Below are positions 1-8,514 of a stretch of 20,060 nucleotides of DNA, piece by piece. Source of the stretch: Polaribacter sp. (GTDB taxonomy: Bacteria; Bacteroidota; Bacteroidia; Flavobacteriales; Flavobacteriaceae). A program made the translations under genes and the position numbers. Under the pieces are notes generated by a model, which saw only the letters and a list, made by a program, of their open reading frames with translations, made no database searches and was not told the origin of the DNA. The stretch is from the NCBI GenBank assembly GCA_030731695.1, contig JANQTK010000341.1:12471-32530 (forward strand). The letters are read 5' to 3'. Position 1 is the first letter of the stretch. Each line of letters opens with the position of its first letter.

Positions 1-704
1 GGATACAAAGAAGGCAAAGATTCGCTTTGAAAAATTTCTTTTGAATCAATATTGATGGCAGTTATTTTTCCTTTGAATGCTGCACCTGTATCAATGTTCC
101 ATAAATTGTAAAAATTCATGGGTAAAGGCTCATTATAATTTGTAGTTGGTGTGTGACCAATATAAATTTCATGATACAATTGTAATCGTTTTGGAAAAAA
201 CGGAGAGGTTTTTTCAAGATTTTTATCCATTGCCAAAATCATTTCCCACAAGGAACGATCCGTATTAAAAATGCCTTCATGCAATTCTCTTTGCACTCCA
301 TACAATGACGTAAAACCAGCATGAATAAATAATCTGTTTTGGGAATCAATATGATATAGAGGCATTGTTTCAAAAAATTGAAGGTGTTGAATTCTTTCAT
401 TTCTTGAAAAACCTTCATAACTATCCATGGTTTCTTTGCCTCCATGCATATACCAAGAGGAATTTACAGTGCCATTTTTTAACCAATCTTCGCACCAAAC
501 ATCGTGATTTCCTTTGATAAAAATACAGTTGATTTTTTCTGAAAGCTGCAGTAATAATTCAATTACTTGTGCAGACTCGCTCCAACCATCCACATAATCT
601 CCCATAAAAATGAGGGTATCATTTTCAGTAATTTCTAGTTGATTTAAAACTTGAAGTAACCCTTTTAATCCACCATGAATATCTCCAATTGCAAAAGTGT
701 TCAT
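1..704 (-). CDS. Calcineurin-like metallophosphoesterase (PPP-type), 3' end outside window
   Basis: The 234 visible residues carry the ordered motifs of a PPP-family metallophosphatase: GDIHG (residues 7-11), GDYVDG (35-40), GNHD (65-68), HAGF (128-131) and GHTP (183-186). These supply the Asp, His and Asn ligands of a two-metal centre. The family hydrolyses phosphate esters, from phosphoproteins to dinucleoside polyphosphates, and the substrate here cannot be told. There is no signal peptide, so it is probably cytoplasmic. The third motif is GNHD, whereas eukaryote-type PPP enzymes have GNHE. The ATG at 702-704 begins exactly at the family's usual N-terminus. The frame is open to the window edge, so the last residues are missing. 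It starts 12 bases after the stop of the Omp85-like gene, so the two are probably co-transcribed. Confidence 0.9.
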   Translation of the reverse strand, partial: MNTFAIGDIHGGLKGLLQVLNQLEITENDTLIFMGDYVDGWSESAQVIELLLQLSEKINCIFIKGNHDVWCEDWLKNGTVNSSWYMHGGKETMDSYEGFSRNERIQHLQFFETMPLYHIDSQNRLFIHAGFTSLYGVQRELHEGIFNTDRSLWEMILAMDKNLEKTSPFFPKRLQLYHEIYIGHTPTTNYNEPLPMNFYNLWNIDTGAAFKGKITAINIDSKEIFQSESLPSLY

Positions 705-716
705 TTCTTATAATCT

Positions 717-1991
717 TTAAAAATATTGTCCAATTCCAAAAACCAATCCTCCTTTAGAATTTCCTTTTGTGTTTAAAACACTAAAACCGTAATCAATTCT
801 AAATGTGGCATTGTATATTTTTTTATTGATAAATCGCAAACCAAAACCCGAATAAATTCTCACATTGTCTTGTTGAAAAAAATCGTTTAATTCACCACCA
901 GGATTTCTCCAAGAACCAATATCCGAAAAAATATTTGTTTGTATTGCTAACCAATTTCTATTATAAATTGTATGCCTATACTCTGTATTCCAAACAAAAC
1001 TTCCTGTACCTCTATCTACCAAAATTCCTACTCCACGTAAATTCACATTATTGTCTAATGCAAAAGGCGCAAAAGGGGTATTTTCATTGGAAGACAAACC
1101 AAAACGGACTCTGTTTGCCCAATTTCCATTTGCTCCAATTCTCTTAAAATAAAAAAAATCGTTCCAAGCTATAAAAAAATCTTTTTGAAAAGGGTTTTTG
1201 GATGTTACAAACTGTGTAAATAAAACACTTTTAAAACCACTTACATAATGGTAATCATAAGTAAGTTGATTGTGGGTGTAAATTAATTTAAACAGCGTTT
1301 TATCAATGTCTAATTTTTTTGGAATTGATGGATCAGTTACTCCTGACAAGTATTGATATTTTTCATTAAAAAGATTGATTCCAAAATCAATTTCATTTTT
1401 TAAATTGATTTGATACAATCCTAAAACTTCAAAAGAAATATTATTGTAAAGATAATTGGCAGATTGATCCCCAAAATACAAAGGTTCTTCACTTTTCCAA
1501 TTTTGATGATTTACAGCCAAGCCCCATTTTTTTGAAAATAAATTAAGAGCTCTAAAATTAATTGCGTAAGTATTGAATCCGTTATATTGATAAAAACCAC
1601 CAAAAGTGATATTTTTTCCTAAAAAATTATAATCATAAACACCTAACTTATACGAAAATTGGTTATTAGTAGTTGTCCAAAAATTAATATCAGGAATAAT
1701 GGTGTAATTTTCTTCTATACTTATGAGGATATTGTAAAAATTTTTATGAGAATTAATTACCTGATAATAAGCATTGCTTACGGCGGGTAATCTTTTTAAA
1801 AGAATGATGTCTTTTTCAATAGCAAAAGAATCTAAATGATTGCCTTTTTTGGATATTAAAAGTTTTTTTACAAATAAAGAGTCTAATTTTTTTGTTCCAA
1901 TAATTTTAACATCAAGAATTATTTTTTCTTGTGAAAAGAATCGAAACGAAAAAAATAAAAAAATAAAAACGAAAATACTTTTAAATTTCAT
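717..1991 (-). CDS. Short Omp85-superfamily outer-membrane protein with one POTRA-like domain
   Basis: A hydrophobic signal peptide (about residues 1-20, ending FFSQ) is followed by one POTRA-like segment (about 24-95) and a beta-barrel rich in alternating aromatic residues, ending in Phe (GIGQYF). Residues 318-320 are LRG, matching the (V/L)RG motif of the Omp85 loop that folds into the barrel. The downstream segment around SFVWNTEYRH (331-340) and SDIGSW (356-361) resembles the last strands of BamA, TamA and TpsB proteins. At 424 residues it is far shorter than BamA and has one POTRA rather than several. The family inserts or translocates outer-membrane or secreted proteins, and the cargo here is unknown. 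It is followed after 12 bases by the phosphatase gene. The Omp85 assignment is fairly sure; the role is not. Confidence 0.75.
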   Translation of the reverse strand: MKFKSIFVFIFLFFSFRFFSQEKIILDVKIIGTKKLDSLFVKKLLISKKGNHLDSFAIEKDIILLKRLPAVSNAYYQVINSHKNFYNILISIEENYTIIPDINFWTTTNNQFSYKLGVYDYNFLGKNITFGGFYQYNGFNTYAINFRALNLFSKKWGLAVNHQNWKSEEPLYFGDQSANYLYNNISFEVLGLYQINLKNEIDFGINLFNEKYQYLSGVTDPSIPKKLDIDKTLFKLIYTHNQLTYDYHYVSGFKSVLFTQFVTSKNPFQKDFFIAWNDFFYFKRIGANGNWANRVRFGLSSNENTPFAPFALDNNVNLRGVGILVDRGTGSFVWNTEYRHTIYNRNWLAIQTNIFSDIGSWRNPGGELNDFFQQDNVRIYSGFGLRFINKKIYNATFRIDYGFSVLNTKGNSKGGLVFGIGQYF

Positions 1992-2148
1992 ACTCTGCTG
2001 TAAATGATTTCTTGATCATTAAATTTACCCAATAATATGAAATTAAACTCATTTACTCTAAAATTACATCCAACTTTTAATACTAATTATCCTATTAAAT
2101 ATATTTTAAAGATTGTTATGAAAGTATCAAATTACTGAGAGATTTTTA

Positions 2149-3018
2149 CTAAAACAATGCTCTTAAACCAATGTTAAAACTTTGCCCTAATCCTGTATCT
2201 TCTCCTCTTACAAATTTGCTATACAAAACTTCTAAATTTAAAACATTTGTCAATTGGTATTTTCCTCCAAAACCTAGAGTAGTAAAATCTTGTGCAAAAT
2301 CTCCAAAACGCTGGTAATGTTGTATAAAACCTAAAATTGTTGACTTATTACTTGGAAAATAACTCATAAAAACTCCTGGAGCCAATACAAAAGTATTGTT
2401 AGCAAAACTGCTGTCATTTCCAAAATTATATTCGGTACTTAATTCTGTAAACAATTGCCACTTTCCACTTGGCAATGTGTAATCATAGAAAAATCTATTT
2501 TGAAACATATAAGCGGTTTGATCTAAAAAAACCCTATTTGAATTAGATTCATTATCTATTAAAGGAATATGAAATGCAGATTGAATAGAAAAGTTGCCAA
2601 TTCTTTCAATAGGCTGCCATTTTATAGCTGGTGCAATTGAAGAAAGTCCATTTCTAGAATTAATATCATCACTAAAACTAAAAACAGAAGTAGCGCTCTT
2701 TCCTGCAACAGTATTCGATCTGTATTCTAATAAAACACCAATATTTAAACGATTGTTTTCAGATACTCCTGTAAATATATCTAATGTGGAAGTAAAATAG
2801 GTTTCTCTTAGTTTATCAGATTTTATACCATTAAACTTAGATGCCGTTTCTGTATATAAATTATTAAAAAACTTTATATCCCATTGTCCTTTGTCTAATA
2901 ATTTGGAAGGTGTGTAGGTTTGTATATTACTTTTATCCGACATATTATCTTGAGCATTAGAGTGTAAAGTAACAATTAATGCAAATACAAAAACGATTTT
3001 ATTGATGATGTGTTTCAT
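2149..3018 (-). CDS. Outer-membrane beta-barrel protein, possibly of the phenol_MetA_deg transporter type
   Basis: A 289-residue protein with a clear signal peptide (residues 1-22, cleavage after HSNAQ). The rest is alternating hydrophobic/polar strands with many aromatic residues and a C-terminal Phe (GLRALF), as expected of an outer-membrane barrel. Phrases such as APAIKWQP, LAPGVFMSYFP and LGFGGKYQLT resemble the 'transporter' or meta-pathway phenol degradation family (PF13557), but this rests on memory of the family, not a search. No periplasmic domain or enzyme motif was seen. It has a 448-base upstream gap containing the terminator of the preceding stress-protein gene and a 9-base inverted repeat, so it is probably a single-gene transcript. 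Substrate unknown. Confidence 0.6.
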   Translation of the reverse strand: MKHIINKIVFVFALIVTLHSNAQDNMSDKSNIQTYTPSKLLDKGQWDIKFFNNLYTETASKFNGIKSDKLRETYFTSTLDIFTGVSENNRLNIGVLLEYRSNTVAGKSATSVFSFSDDINSRNGLSSIAPAIKWQPIERIGNFSIQSAFHIPLIDNESNSNRVFLDQTAYMFQNRFFYDYTLPSGKWQLFTELSTEYNFGNDSSFANNTFVLAPGVFMSYFPSNKSTILGFIQHYQRFGDFAQDFTTLGFGGKYQLTNVLNLEVLYSKFVRGEDTGLGQSFNIGLRALF

Positions 3019-3169
3019 TTGTTTGATTGGATTTTATTAGTTTGAAAAATAAGTCTAAAGTTTTTTTAAATACTTACAAAAAATTACGTTTATTTTTCTT
3101 CAAACTTGTTGTCAAAAATCAATCAACTACGTTACATATTGTAATTATTAGGTAAATTAATTTTTGGAG

Positions 3170-3194
3170 TTTCTATTACAAAGTATAATAGAAA
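3170..3194. repeat. Perfect 9-base inverted repeat, possible operator
   Basis: TTTCTATTA, a 7-base spacer, then its exact complement TAATAGAAA. It lies about 150 bases upstream of the barrel gene start at 3018. It is not followed by a long T tract on the minus strand, so it does not look like a terminator. Two-fold symmetry with a short spacer would suit a dimeric regulator, but A+T-rich DNA produces such palindromes by chance, so function is unproven. Confidence 0.35.
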
Positions 3195-3333
3195 AAAGTA
3201 GTTTTAATAATCAAATATCTTTTTTAGTTATTTAAAACTTATAGAAAGGTTTTTAAAAATTGGTGACTACTAACAATAGGAAAAATTTCCTTGAATTAGT
3301 TGTGTTTTAAAACTTAAGATTAAATTTTGTTTC

Positions 3334-3371
3334 AAAAAAAAAGGAATCCTATTTTTTAAGACTCCTTTTCC
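3334..3371 (-). terminator. Rho-independent terminator of the universal stress protein gene
   Basis: On the minus strand AAAAGGAGTC (3369-3360) pairs with GATTCCTTTT (3348-3339) through ten pairs, one of them a G-U wobble, around an 11-base loop. The stem runs directly into a tract of nine T. On the plus strand the wobble becomes an A-C mismatch and the tract is A, so the signal is directional. It lies about 96 bases past the stop of the gene at 3467-4300. Confidence 0.8.
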
Positions 3372-3466
3372 TTAAATTACTCTTTCTCTTCTTATGGTTG
3401 GTAATAGTTTAAAAGATTCAAAAACCAATTGTTTCTATTTTCTTAAAAACTCTTTTTTAGGGTAAA

Positions 3467-4300
3467 CTAAATTTTAAAAGAAATAATTGGCAATGTTGAA
3501 TGGTTGGTTACATCTTCAGCAACACTTCCTTCAATAAAATGTGCCAAACCTTTTCTTCCATGCGTAATTACAGCAATTAAATCAGCACCAACAGTATTAG
3601 AAAAATCTAATATTCCTTGCATGATTGTTCTTGCACAAACAAAATGCACATTGATTTTTCTGTCTGTATTTCCTTCTAATTTCATCAAAAAATCATCTGC
3701 TAAAGCATCCATTTCTGGAGTTGTTTTAAAAGCATCAAAAGGTGCATTTACATATACAATGTGTTTTCTGGCATTCATTGGCTCTAAAGTTCTTAGTAAT
3801 TTTTGAAAAGCAGGAATACTTTCTTCAGAGAAATCTGTTGCCACAACAATGTCTGTAAAATCGATATTTGTCATTTCATTTTTGATGACTAAAACAGGCA
3901 CAGTTGCATGTCTGATTACTTTTTGAGTATTTGATCCCACAAAAAATTCTTTAAATCCACTTGCTCCATGAGATCCCATAACAATCAAATCAGCTTTCAT
4001 TTCCTCAGCAACAGCATCCACTTCTTTAAACACTTTGTAATGTTTAATAATTGGCACAACTTTTACATTTTTTAAAAAATCTTTTTTCAAAAAATCTTGA
4101 AATCTTTTTTCTGCCAATTTCAAGAAAAATAAGGTTTTTTCTTGCAAATAAACTTCACTTTCAGACAATGACATTTCTTGCATGTCTAACATGTGCAAAG
4201 CATAAATGGTTGCATCATTTTTTTCTGCTAATAAAGCAGCTGTTTTGAGTGCATATATTGAATGATCTGAAAAATCTACTGGAACAATAATTTTCTTCAT
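3467..4300 (-). CDS. Universal stress protein with two tandem Usp domains
   Basis: Two UspA domains in tandem fill 277 residues. The first (about 1-140) begins KKIIVPVDFS with the nucleotide-contacting Asp9 and ends with the full ATP-binding motif G-2X-G-9X-G-S: Gly109, Gly112, Gly122-Ser123. The second (about 149-277) starts DIVVATDFSEES with Asp156 but keeps only part of the motif: Gly248 and Gly258-Ser259 are present, while the first Gly is Ile. The first half therefore probably binds ATP and the second is likely weaker. Such proteins act in the cytoplasm in responses to starvation, oxidative or respiratory stress. The gene stands alone, with a TAnnTTTG-type promoter upstream and a strong terminator downstream. 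Confidence 0.93.
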   Translation of the reverse strand: MKKIIVPVDFSDHSIYALKTAALLAEKNDATIYALHMLDMQEMSLSESEVYLQEKTLFFLKLAEKRFQDFLKKDFLKNVKVVPIIKHYKVFKEVDAVAEEMKADLIVMGSHGASGFKEFFVGSNTQKVIRHATVPVLVIKNEMTNIDFTDIVVATDFSEESIPAFQKLLRTLEPMNARKHIVYVNAPFDAFKTTPEMDALADDFLMKLEGNTDRKINVHFVCARTIMQGILDFSNTVGADLIAVITHGRKGLAHFIEGSVAEDVTNHSTLPIISFKI

Positions 4301-4324
4301 GAAGTTTAGTTTTTAAAATTTACA

Positions 4325-4353
4325 CAAAAATAATTGGTTTAACTCGCCAAAAA
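4325..4353 (-). promoter_or_regulatory. Bacteroidota-type promoter of the universal stress protein gene
   Basis: On the minus strand a perfect TAnnTTTG element (TATTTTTG, 4332-4325) is preceded by TTTTTG whose TTG occupies 4350-4348. The spacer is 15 bases, slightly shorter than usual for Bacteroidota. Transcription would start close to the ATG at 4300, leaving a short leader. Confidence 0.45.
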
Positions 4354-4381
4354 CAGAACATTTGTCATGTTTTCAAAAAAA

Positions 4382-5383
4382 TTAATTGGCATAATTTTTT
4401 TTAAGAATTTTTTCTGCAGGTTTATTTTGAGGAGTAAATCTGTTGTTGTTTTCACCTCCTACTTTTTCGTGATTATGAAACCATTTCCACACAAAACCTC
4501 CTGCAAACCAATCTTCTTTCCAAAATTGATTGTGAATAGCTTGCAATCCATTTGCTTGGGCTTGCAAATTGATATTTCCCTCAACATCATCTACAATCCA
4601 AGGCTGCTTTCCATTAAAATGAACACTTCTATACCCATATTCTGTGAACAAAATTGGCTTTTTAAATTTTTTCTGAATTTGTTGAATTTCGATTTTATGT
4701 GGTTTCCAACCATTTTCAAAATCGGCAACAGTTGGAGTTTGTTTTTCTGATAATGGAAAATAAGCATCTACTCCAATAAAATCCAATTGATTCCAAAAAG
4801 AGAGTTTTTTATACTCGTCCCAATTGGCTGCATAAGTAAGTTTGCCTTTGTAAATTGCTCTGATTTTTTTGATGAGCTGCTGCCAAAACTCAGGTCTTTT
4901 CAATACAAATTTTTCCAATTCTGTTCCAATACACAGGATATCAGCATTCATTTTTGCGGCTGATTTTGCGTATGTCAACATAAAATTGGCATAAGAATCC
5001 TCTAATATTTTCCAATTCTCTTCAGAATTCATTTCAATCAATCCTGTAAATTGACCTCTCCAAACCCAAATTTGAGGTTTTACCATTACTTTTAGTTGCT
5101 TTTTTTGAAATGATTTTGCGTATTGTAAAAGACCATTTTCTGTTTCACCAAACCATTGTCTTTGACTGTTAAAAGTGATGGTTGGAGAAGCTAAATCACG
5201 AATAAACCCAAAGGGCATTAAGGCAACATAATTGCTGTTTACATTGATAACTGACTGAATATGTGTGTGATTTATAGAATCTCTAGAAGCCACAAAACTA
5301 ACTCCATTGATTTTTTTTTGTTGACAATTTGCAAAAAAATGCACACATAAAAATATCGATAAAAAAAAGATTTTTGTTTTCAT
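4382..5383 (-). CDS. Secreted GH113-like glycoside hydrolase (beta-mannanase type)
   Basis: After an N-terminal hydrophobic signal (about residues 1-19, with Cys20 as a possible but atypical lipidation site, FFANC) comes one TIM-barrel domain of about 310 residues. The pattern matches glycoside hydrolase family 113: MVKPQIWVWRG (100-110), CIGTELEKF (151-159) with Glu155 as probable acid/base, DFIGVDAYFP (201-210), and LFTEYGYRS (245-253) with Glu248 as probable nucleophile. Known GH113 enzymes cleave beta-1,4-mannan. The substrate here is inferred. The frame can be extended to a GTG at 5392, but the ATG at 5383 gives the better signal peptide (MKTKIFF) and is preferred. The gene stops 81 bases before the stress-protein gene on the same strand, which has its own promoter. 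Confidence 0.75.
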   Translation of the reverse strand: MKTKIFFLSIFLCVHFFANCQQKKINGVSFVASRDSINHTHIQSVINVNSNYVALMPFGFIRDLASPTITFNSQRQWFGETENGLLQYAKSFQKKQLKVMVKPQIWVWRGQFTGLIEMNSEENWKILEDSYANFMLTYAKSAAKMNADILCIGTELEKFVLKRPEFWQQLIKKIRAIYKGKLTYAANWDEYKKLSFWNQLDFIGVDAYFPLSEKQTPTVADFENGWKPHKIEIQQIQKKFKKPILFTEYGYRSVHFNGKQPWIVDDVEGNINLQAQANGLQAIHNQFWKEDWFAGGFVWKWFHNHEKVGGENNNRFTPQNKPAEKILKKNYAN

Positions 5384-5497
5384 AATGCGCACTAAAGTAC
5401 ATTTTAAATCTCAAATTTGATGCATTACATTTTGTTAAAAATAAAAAGTGGTTTTTTATTTAAATTAATTCTAAATTAAGTTCAAAGATTAAGTTCT

Positions 5498-5505
5498 TAC
5501 CTTTC
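5498..5505 (+). promoter_or_regulatory. Possible -7 element upstream of the flavoprotein operon
   Basis: TACCTTTC agrees with the Bacteroidota -7 element TAnnTTTG at five of six fixed positions. It sits 32 bases before the ATG at 5538, which suits a short leader. No clear TTG partner was found at the expected distance upstream, so this is a weak call. Confidence 0.3.
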
Positions 5506-5537
5506 GTTTCGACAGAATTGACAACAACCAACAAACT

Positions 5538-6887
5538 ATGGAACACATTGTTATTATTGGAAATGGCATTGCAGGTGTAACTGCTGCAAGGCATATCAGA
5601 AAAAAATCTGACAAAAAAATCACGATTATTTCAGGAGAATCCAAGTACTTTTTTTCAAGAACTGCACTCATGTATGTGTATATGGGACATCTAAAATTTG
5701 AGCATACACAACCTTATGAAAACTGGTTTTGGAAAAAAAATAATATTGAACTTAAAGAAGGATTTGTAACCAAAATAGAAACTGATAAAAATCAACTGAT
5801 ATTTTCAGATAACTCAACTCTCTTATACGACAAATTAATCATTGCTACTGGTTCAAAACCCAATAAATTTGGATGGAAAGGTCAAGATTTACAAGGAGTT
5901 ATGGGTTTGTATCACAAACAAGATTTAGATAGTTTAGAAAAATATGCGCCAAATAATGAAGTTTGCAAAAGAGCTGTTATTGTTGGTGGAGGATTGATTG
6001 GCATTGAATTGGCTGAAATGTTTCGAAGCAGAAAAATACCTGTGACATTTTTAGTGCGAGAAACGAGTTTTTGGAACGGCGTTTTACCAGCTCAAGAATC
6101 AGAAATGATTAACAAACATATTTTAGAACATCATATAGATTTACGATTAAATACCAATTTAAAAGAAATTATTGCTGATAAAAATGGTCATGTAAAATCG
6201 GTGATTATTGAGGGAACAAATGAAGAAATTCCATGTAATATTGTTGGATTGACTGCGGGAGTTTCACCAAATATCGATTTTTTAAAAGGGAGTGCTATTG
6301 AAATTAATAAAGGTGTTTTGGTAAATCGTTTTTTAGAAACCAACATCAAAAATGTATTTGCAATTGGAGATTGTGCAGAACAAAAAAATCCGATTGGAAA
6401 TCGCAGACCCATTGAAGCTGTTTGGTACACAGGAAGAATGATGGGCGAAACTGTAGCTCAAACAATTTGTACCAATAAAACCGAATATAAACCCGGAAAT
6501 TGGTTCAACTCTGCAAAGTTTTTAGATATTGAATATCAAACCTATGGTTGGGTTTTTAGTGAACAAAATAAAAGTGAAAACGAAGTTTATTTTCAATGGC
6601 AACATGCTTCAGAAAATAAATGTATTACCATTTCTTATGACAAAAATTCCCATGAATTTTTAGGAATCAATACTTTCGGAATTCGCATGCGTCATGAAAT
6701 TTTTGATAAATGGCTTTCTGAAAAAAAATCAGTAGAACACGTTTTGGAGTTTTTAGCAGATGCCAATTTTGATCCTGAGTTTTATAAAGTTCACGAGGCT
6801 GAAATTGTTGCGAAATTCAATCGTGAGATGGGCACAAATATTCAAATAAAAAAGAAAAGTTGGAAACGAATTTTTAGCAAAGTATAA
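5538..6887 (+). CDS. NAD(P)/FAD-dependent oxidoreductase of the pyridine nucleotide-disulfide family
   Basis: A 449-residue flavoprotein. Residues 3-20 hold the FAD dinucleotide fold (IVIIGNGIAGVTAARHI), 102-106 the IATGS motif, 147-158 a second fold for NAD(P)H (VIVGGGLIGIEL), and 273-279 the second FAD motif (VFAIGDC). There is no CxxC redox pair, so it resembles ferredoxin/rubredoxin reductases and the NirB flavin domain rather than disulfide reductases. A C-terminal extension from about 320, starting NSAKFLDIEYQTYGW, is longer than in simple ferredoxin reductases. No signal peptide is present, so it is cytoplasmic. It is followed after 4 bases by a membrane polyferredoxin, the likely redox partner: it would exchange electrons between NAD(P)H and the iron-sulfur clusters. 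Direction and final acceptor cannot be read. Confidence 0.85.
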   Translation: MEHIVIIGNGIAGVTAARHIRKKSDKKITIISGESKYFFSRTALMYVYMGHLKFEHTQPYENWFWKKNNIELKEGFVTKIETDKNQLIFSDNSTLLYDKLIIATGSKPNKFGWKGQDLQGVMGLYHKQDLDSLEKYAPNNEVCKRAVIVGGGLIGIELAEMFRSRKIPVTFLVRETSFWNGVLPAQESEMINKHILEHHIDLRLNTNLKEIIADKNGHVKSVIIEGTNEEIPCNIVGLTAGVSPNIDFLKGSAIEINKGVLVNRFLETNIKNVFAIGDCAEQKNPIGNRRPIEAVWYTGRMMGETVAQTICTNKTEYKPGNWFNSAKFLDIEYQTYGWVFSEQNKSENEVYFQWQHASENKCITISYDKNSHEFLGINTFGIRMRHEIFDKWLSEKKSVEHVLEFLADANFDPEFYKVHEAEIVAKFNREMGTNIQIKKKSWKRIFSKV

Positions 6888-6891
6888 CAAA

Positions 6892-8514
6892 ATGAAAGCA
6901 ATAAAATATTCAGGTTTAGGTATTTTCTTAATGGGATTTGGCATTTTTACATTTGCTATTTTTTCAGGCTATTTTAACTTCACAGAACAAGAATTAGACA
7001 ACTATATTTCTGAAAAAGGATACAAAAGCGAACGCCTTAAAGAAGAGTTAGTAAAATCAATTGTTACTGATAAAAAATTATCAATCTTTGAATTTTCAAG
7101 CTGCGTAAGAGCCGCTTTGGAAACCTCAAACAAGTATCATGATGCACTAATTTCCAAATACGATTCAGAAAAAAATTGGGCTAAAAAAGGAGAAGAATTT
7201 CAATATAAAATTTCTTCAAAACCTCACACGTTAAGTTTTGAAATTGCAAAAAAAGCAGGCAAAGGATTTTTTAAGGATCAACCAACATTGGCTTGGTGGC
7301 TTACTTTTGGGTTAGGAATTTTTGGAGCTTTATTATTTATCCTTCCAAATGTTATTTTATTAGGAAAACCAGGTATAAAAAACGACGGAATTTACCATGA
7401 ATCTGCCACAAACAGAGGATTTATTGCTTGGTTAGTTTTGATGTATTTGGTCGTTTTCTATTTACTACTTTATTTTATGCCGGATTATGTGGTGAATTGG
7501 ACCTTTATTTTTGATCCAATTAGCAACTTTTTAAATGGTGGAGATGCAAGTCAGTGGTTTGTATATGGCTTTTTGTATTGTACAATTATGTTGGTTATGG
7601 GTGCCAGAATGTATATCAAATACAGGCACAATAAATACCAAATTGTAAGAACAACCTCAGTTTTATTCTTTCAAATTGTATTTGCTTTTTTGATTCCAGA
7701 AATCATGACAAGTTTACATATGCCTGGTTATGATTTTAAAAGTGCTTTTCCTTTAGATTATGATTTTTTCTTTGAATGGAATATCAAAAGTCTTCAAAAT
7801 AGTGGTGCAATTGGCGTGTTTATTTTGGTTTGGGGAATCATTTTAACGCTTATTATTGTTCCTGTAATGGTTTATTTCTTCGGAAAACGCTGGTATTGTT
7901 CTTGGGTTTGTGGTTGTGGAGGACTGGCTGAAACTTTGGGAGATCCTTACAGACAGCATTCTGACAAAAGCTTAAATTCTTGGAAATTAGAACGATGGAT
8001 CATTCATTCAGTGCTGCTTTTTTCAATTTTGATGACAGTGGTTACTTTATATTGTTATTTTTCAGGAACTTCTTCTTTTTTAGGAATCAAATCACAATGG
8101 ATAAAAGATACCTATAGCTTTTTAATTGGAGCTTGGTTTGCTGGCGTGATTGGCACAGGATTTTATCCCATTTTCGGCAACAGAGTTTGGTGCAGATTTG
8201 GTTGTCCTTTAGCTGCTTATTTAGGATTTGTTCAGCGGTTTAAATCAAGATTTAGAATTACTACAAATGGTGGGCAATGCATTTCATGTGGAAATTGTTC
8301 TACCTATTGCGAACAAGGAATTGATGTGAGAGCTTATGCTCAAAAAGGCGAAAATATTGTAAGATCTAGTTGTGTTGGTTGCGGAATTTGTAGTGCAGTA
8401 TGTCCTAGAGGCGTTTTAAAATTAGAAAATGGACCTGAAAATGGGAGAATCAATCCAACAGAAATTTTGTTGGGTAATGATGTTGATTTAATGCAATTAT
8501 TAAACAACAAATAA
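6892..8514 (+). CDS. Polytopic membrane 4Fe-4S polyferredoxin (NosR/NapH/CcoG-like)
   Basis: A 540-residue protein. One N-terminal membrane segment (about 7-25) and an extracytoplasmic stretch (about 30-130) are followed by about seven further membrane segments between 132 and 427. Two cysteine motifs typical of NosR/NapH/CcoG proteins follow membrane segments: WYCSWVCGCGG (Cys336, 340, 342) and VWCRFGCPL (Cys434, 438). The C-terminus has two ferredoxin motifs, Cys463/466/469/473 and Cys494/497/500/504, for two 4Fe-4S clusters. Such proteins carry electrons between membrane carriers and a partner. The N-terminal part is not a recognisable FMN-binding NosR domain. The start is 4 bases past the flavoprotein stop and the stop overlaps the next start (TAATG). 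A decayed second copy of the 3' end lies at 9481-9641. Enzyme partner unknown. Confidence 0.85.
   Translation: MKAIKYSGLGIFLMGFGIFTFAIFSGYFNFTEQELDNYISEKGYKSERLKEELVKSIVTDKKLSIFEFSSCVRAALETSNKYHDALISKYDSEKNWAKKGEEFQYKISSKPHTLSFEIAKKAGKGFFKDQPTLAWWLTFGLGIFGALLFILPNVILLGKPGIKNDGIYHESATNRGFIAWLVLMYLVVFYLLLYFMPDYVVNWTFIFDPISNFLNGGDASQWFVYGFLYCTIMLVMGARMYIKYRHNKYQIVRTTSVLFFQIVFAFLIPEIMTSLHMPGYDFKSAFPLDYDFFFEWNIKSLQNSGAIGVFILVWGIILTLIIVPVMVYFFGKRWYCSWVCGCGGLAETLGDPYRQHSDKSLNSWKLERWIIHSVLLFSILMTVVTLYCYFSGTSSFLGIKSQWIKDTYSFLIGAWFAGVIGTGFYPIFGNRVWCRFGCPLAAYLGFVQRFKSRFRITTNGGQCISCGNCSTYCEQGIDVRAYAQKGENIVRSSCVGCGICSAVCPRGVLKLENGPENGRINPTEILLGNDVDLMQLLNNK

Larger units (their letters stand above)
3019..3466. 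other. Intergenic region of 448 bases between barrel gene and stress-protein gene
   Basis: No open frame of convincing composition was found here. It holds the minus-strand terminator of the universal stress protein gene (3334-3371), a perfect inverted repeat (3170-3194) and a small A+T palindrome, AGGAAAAATTTCCT (3278-3291). It must also hold the promoter of the barrel gene. The only weak candidate seen is a TATTTTTC on the minus strand shortly upstream of 3018, which I do not consider strong enough to annotate. Confidence 0.6.

Noticed and set aside
935..1147. 70-codon plus-strand open frame
   Set aside because: It lies wholly antisense to the Omp85-like barrel gene, has no motif and no start-region support.
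2003..2020. AATGAT-TTCTTG-ATCATT inverted repeat upstream of the Omp85-like gene
   Set aside because: The arms are only six bases in A+T-rich DNA, with no T tract and no partner site.
3504..3806. 100-codon plus-strand open frame
   Set aside because: It is the reverse shadow of the second Usp domain, whose reading is strongly supported.
4367..4750. 127-codon plus-strand open frame inside the GH113 gene
   Set aside because: It is antisense to a gene with clear catalytic motifs, and its translation has low-complexity Phe/Ile/Lys composition with no recognisable domain.
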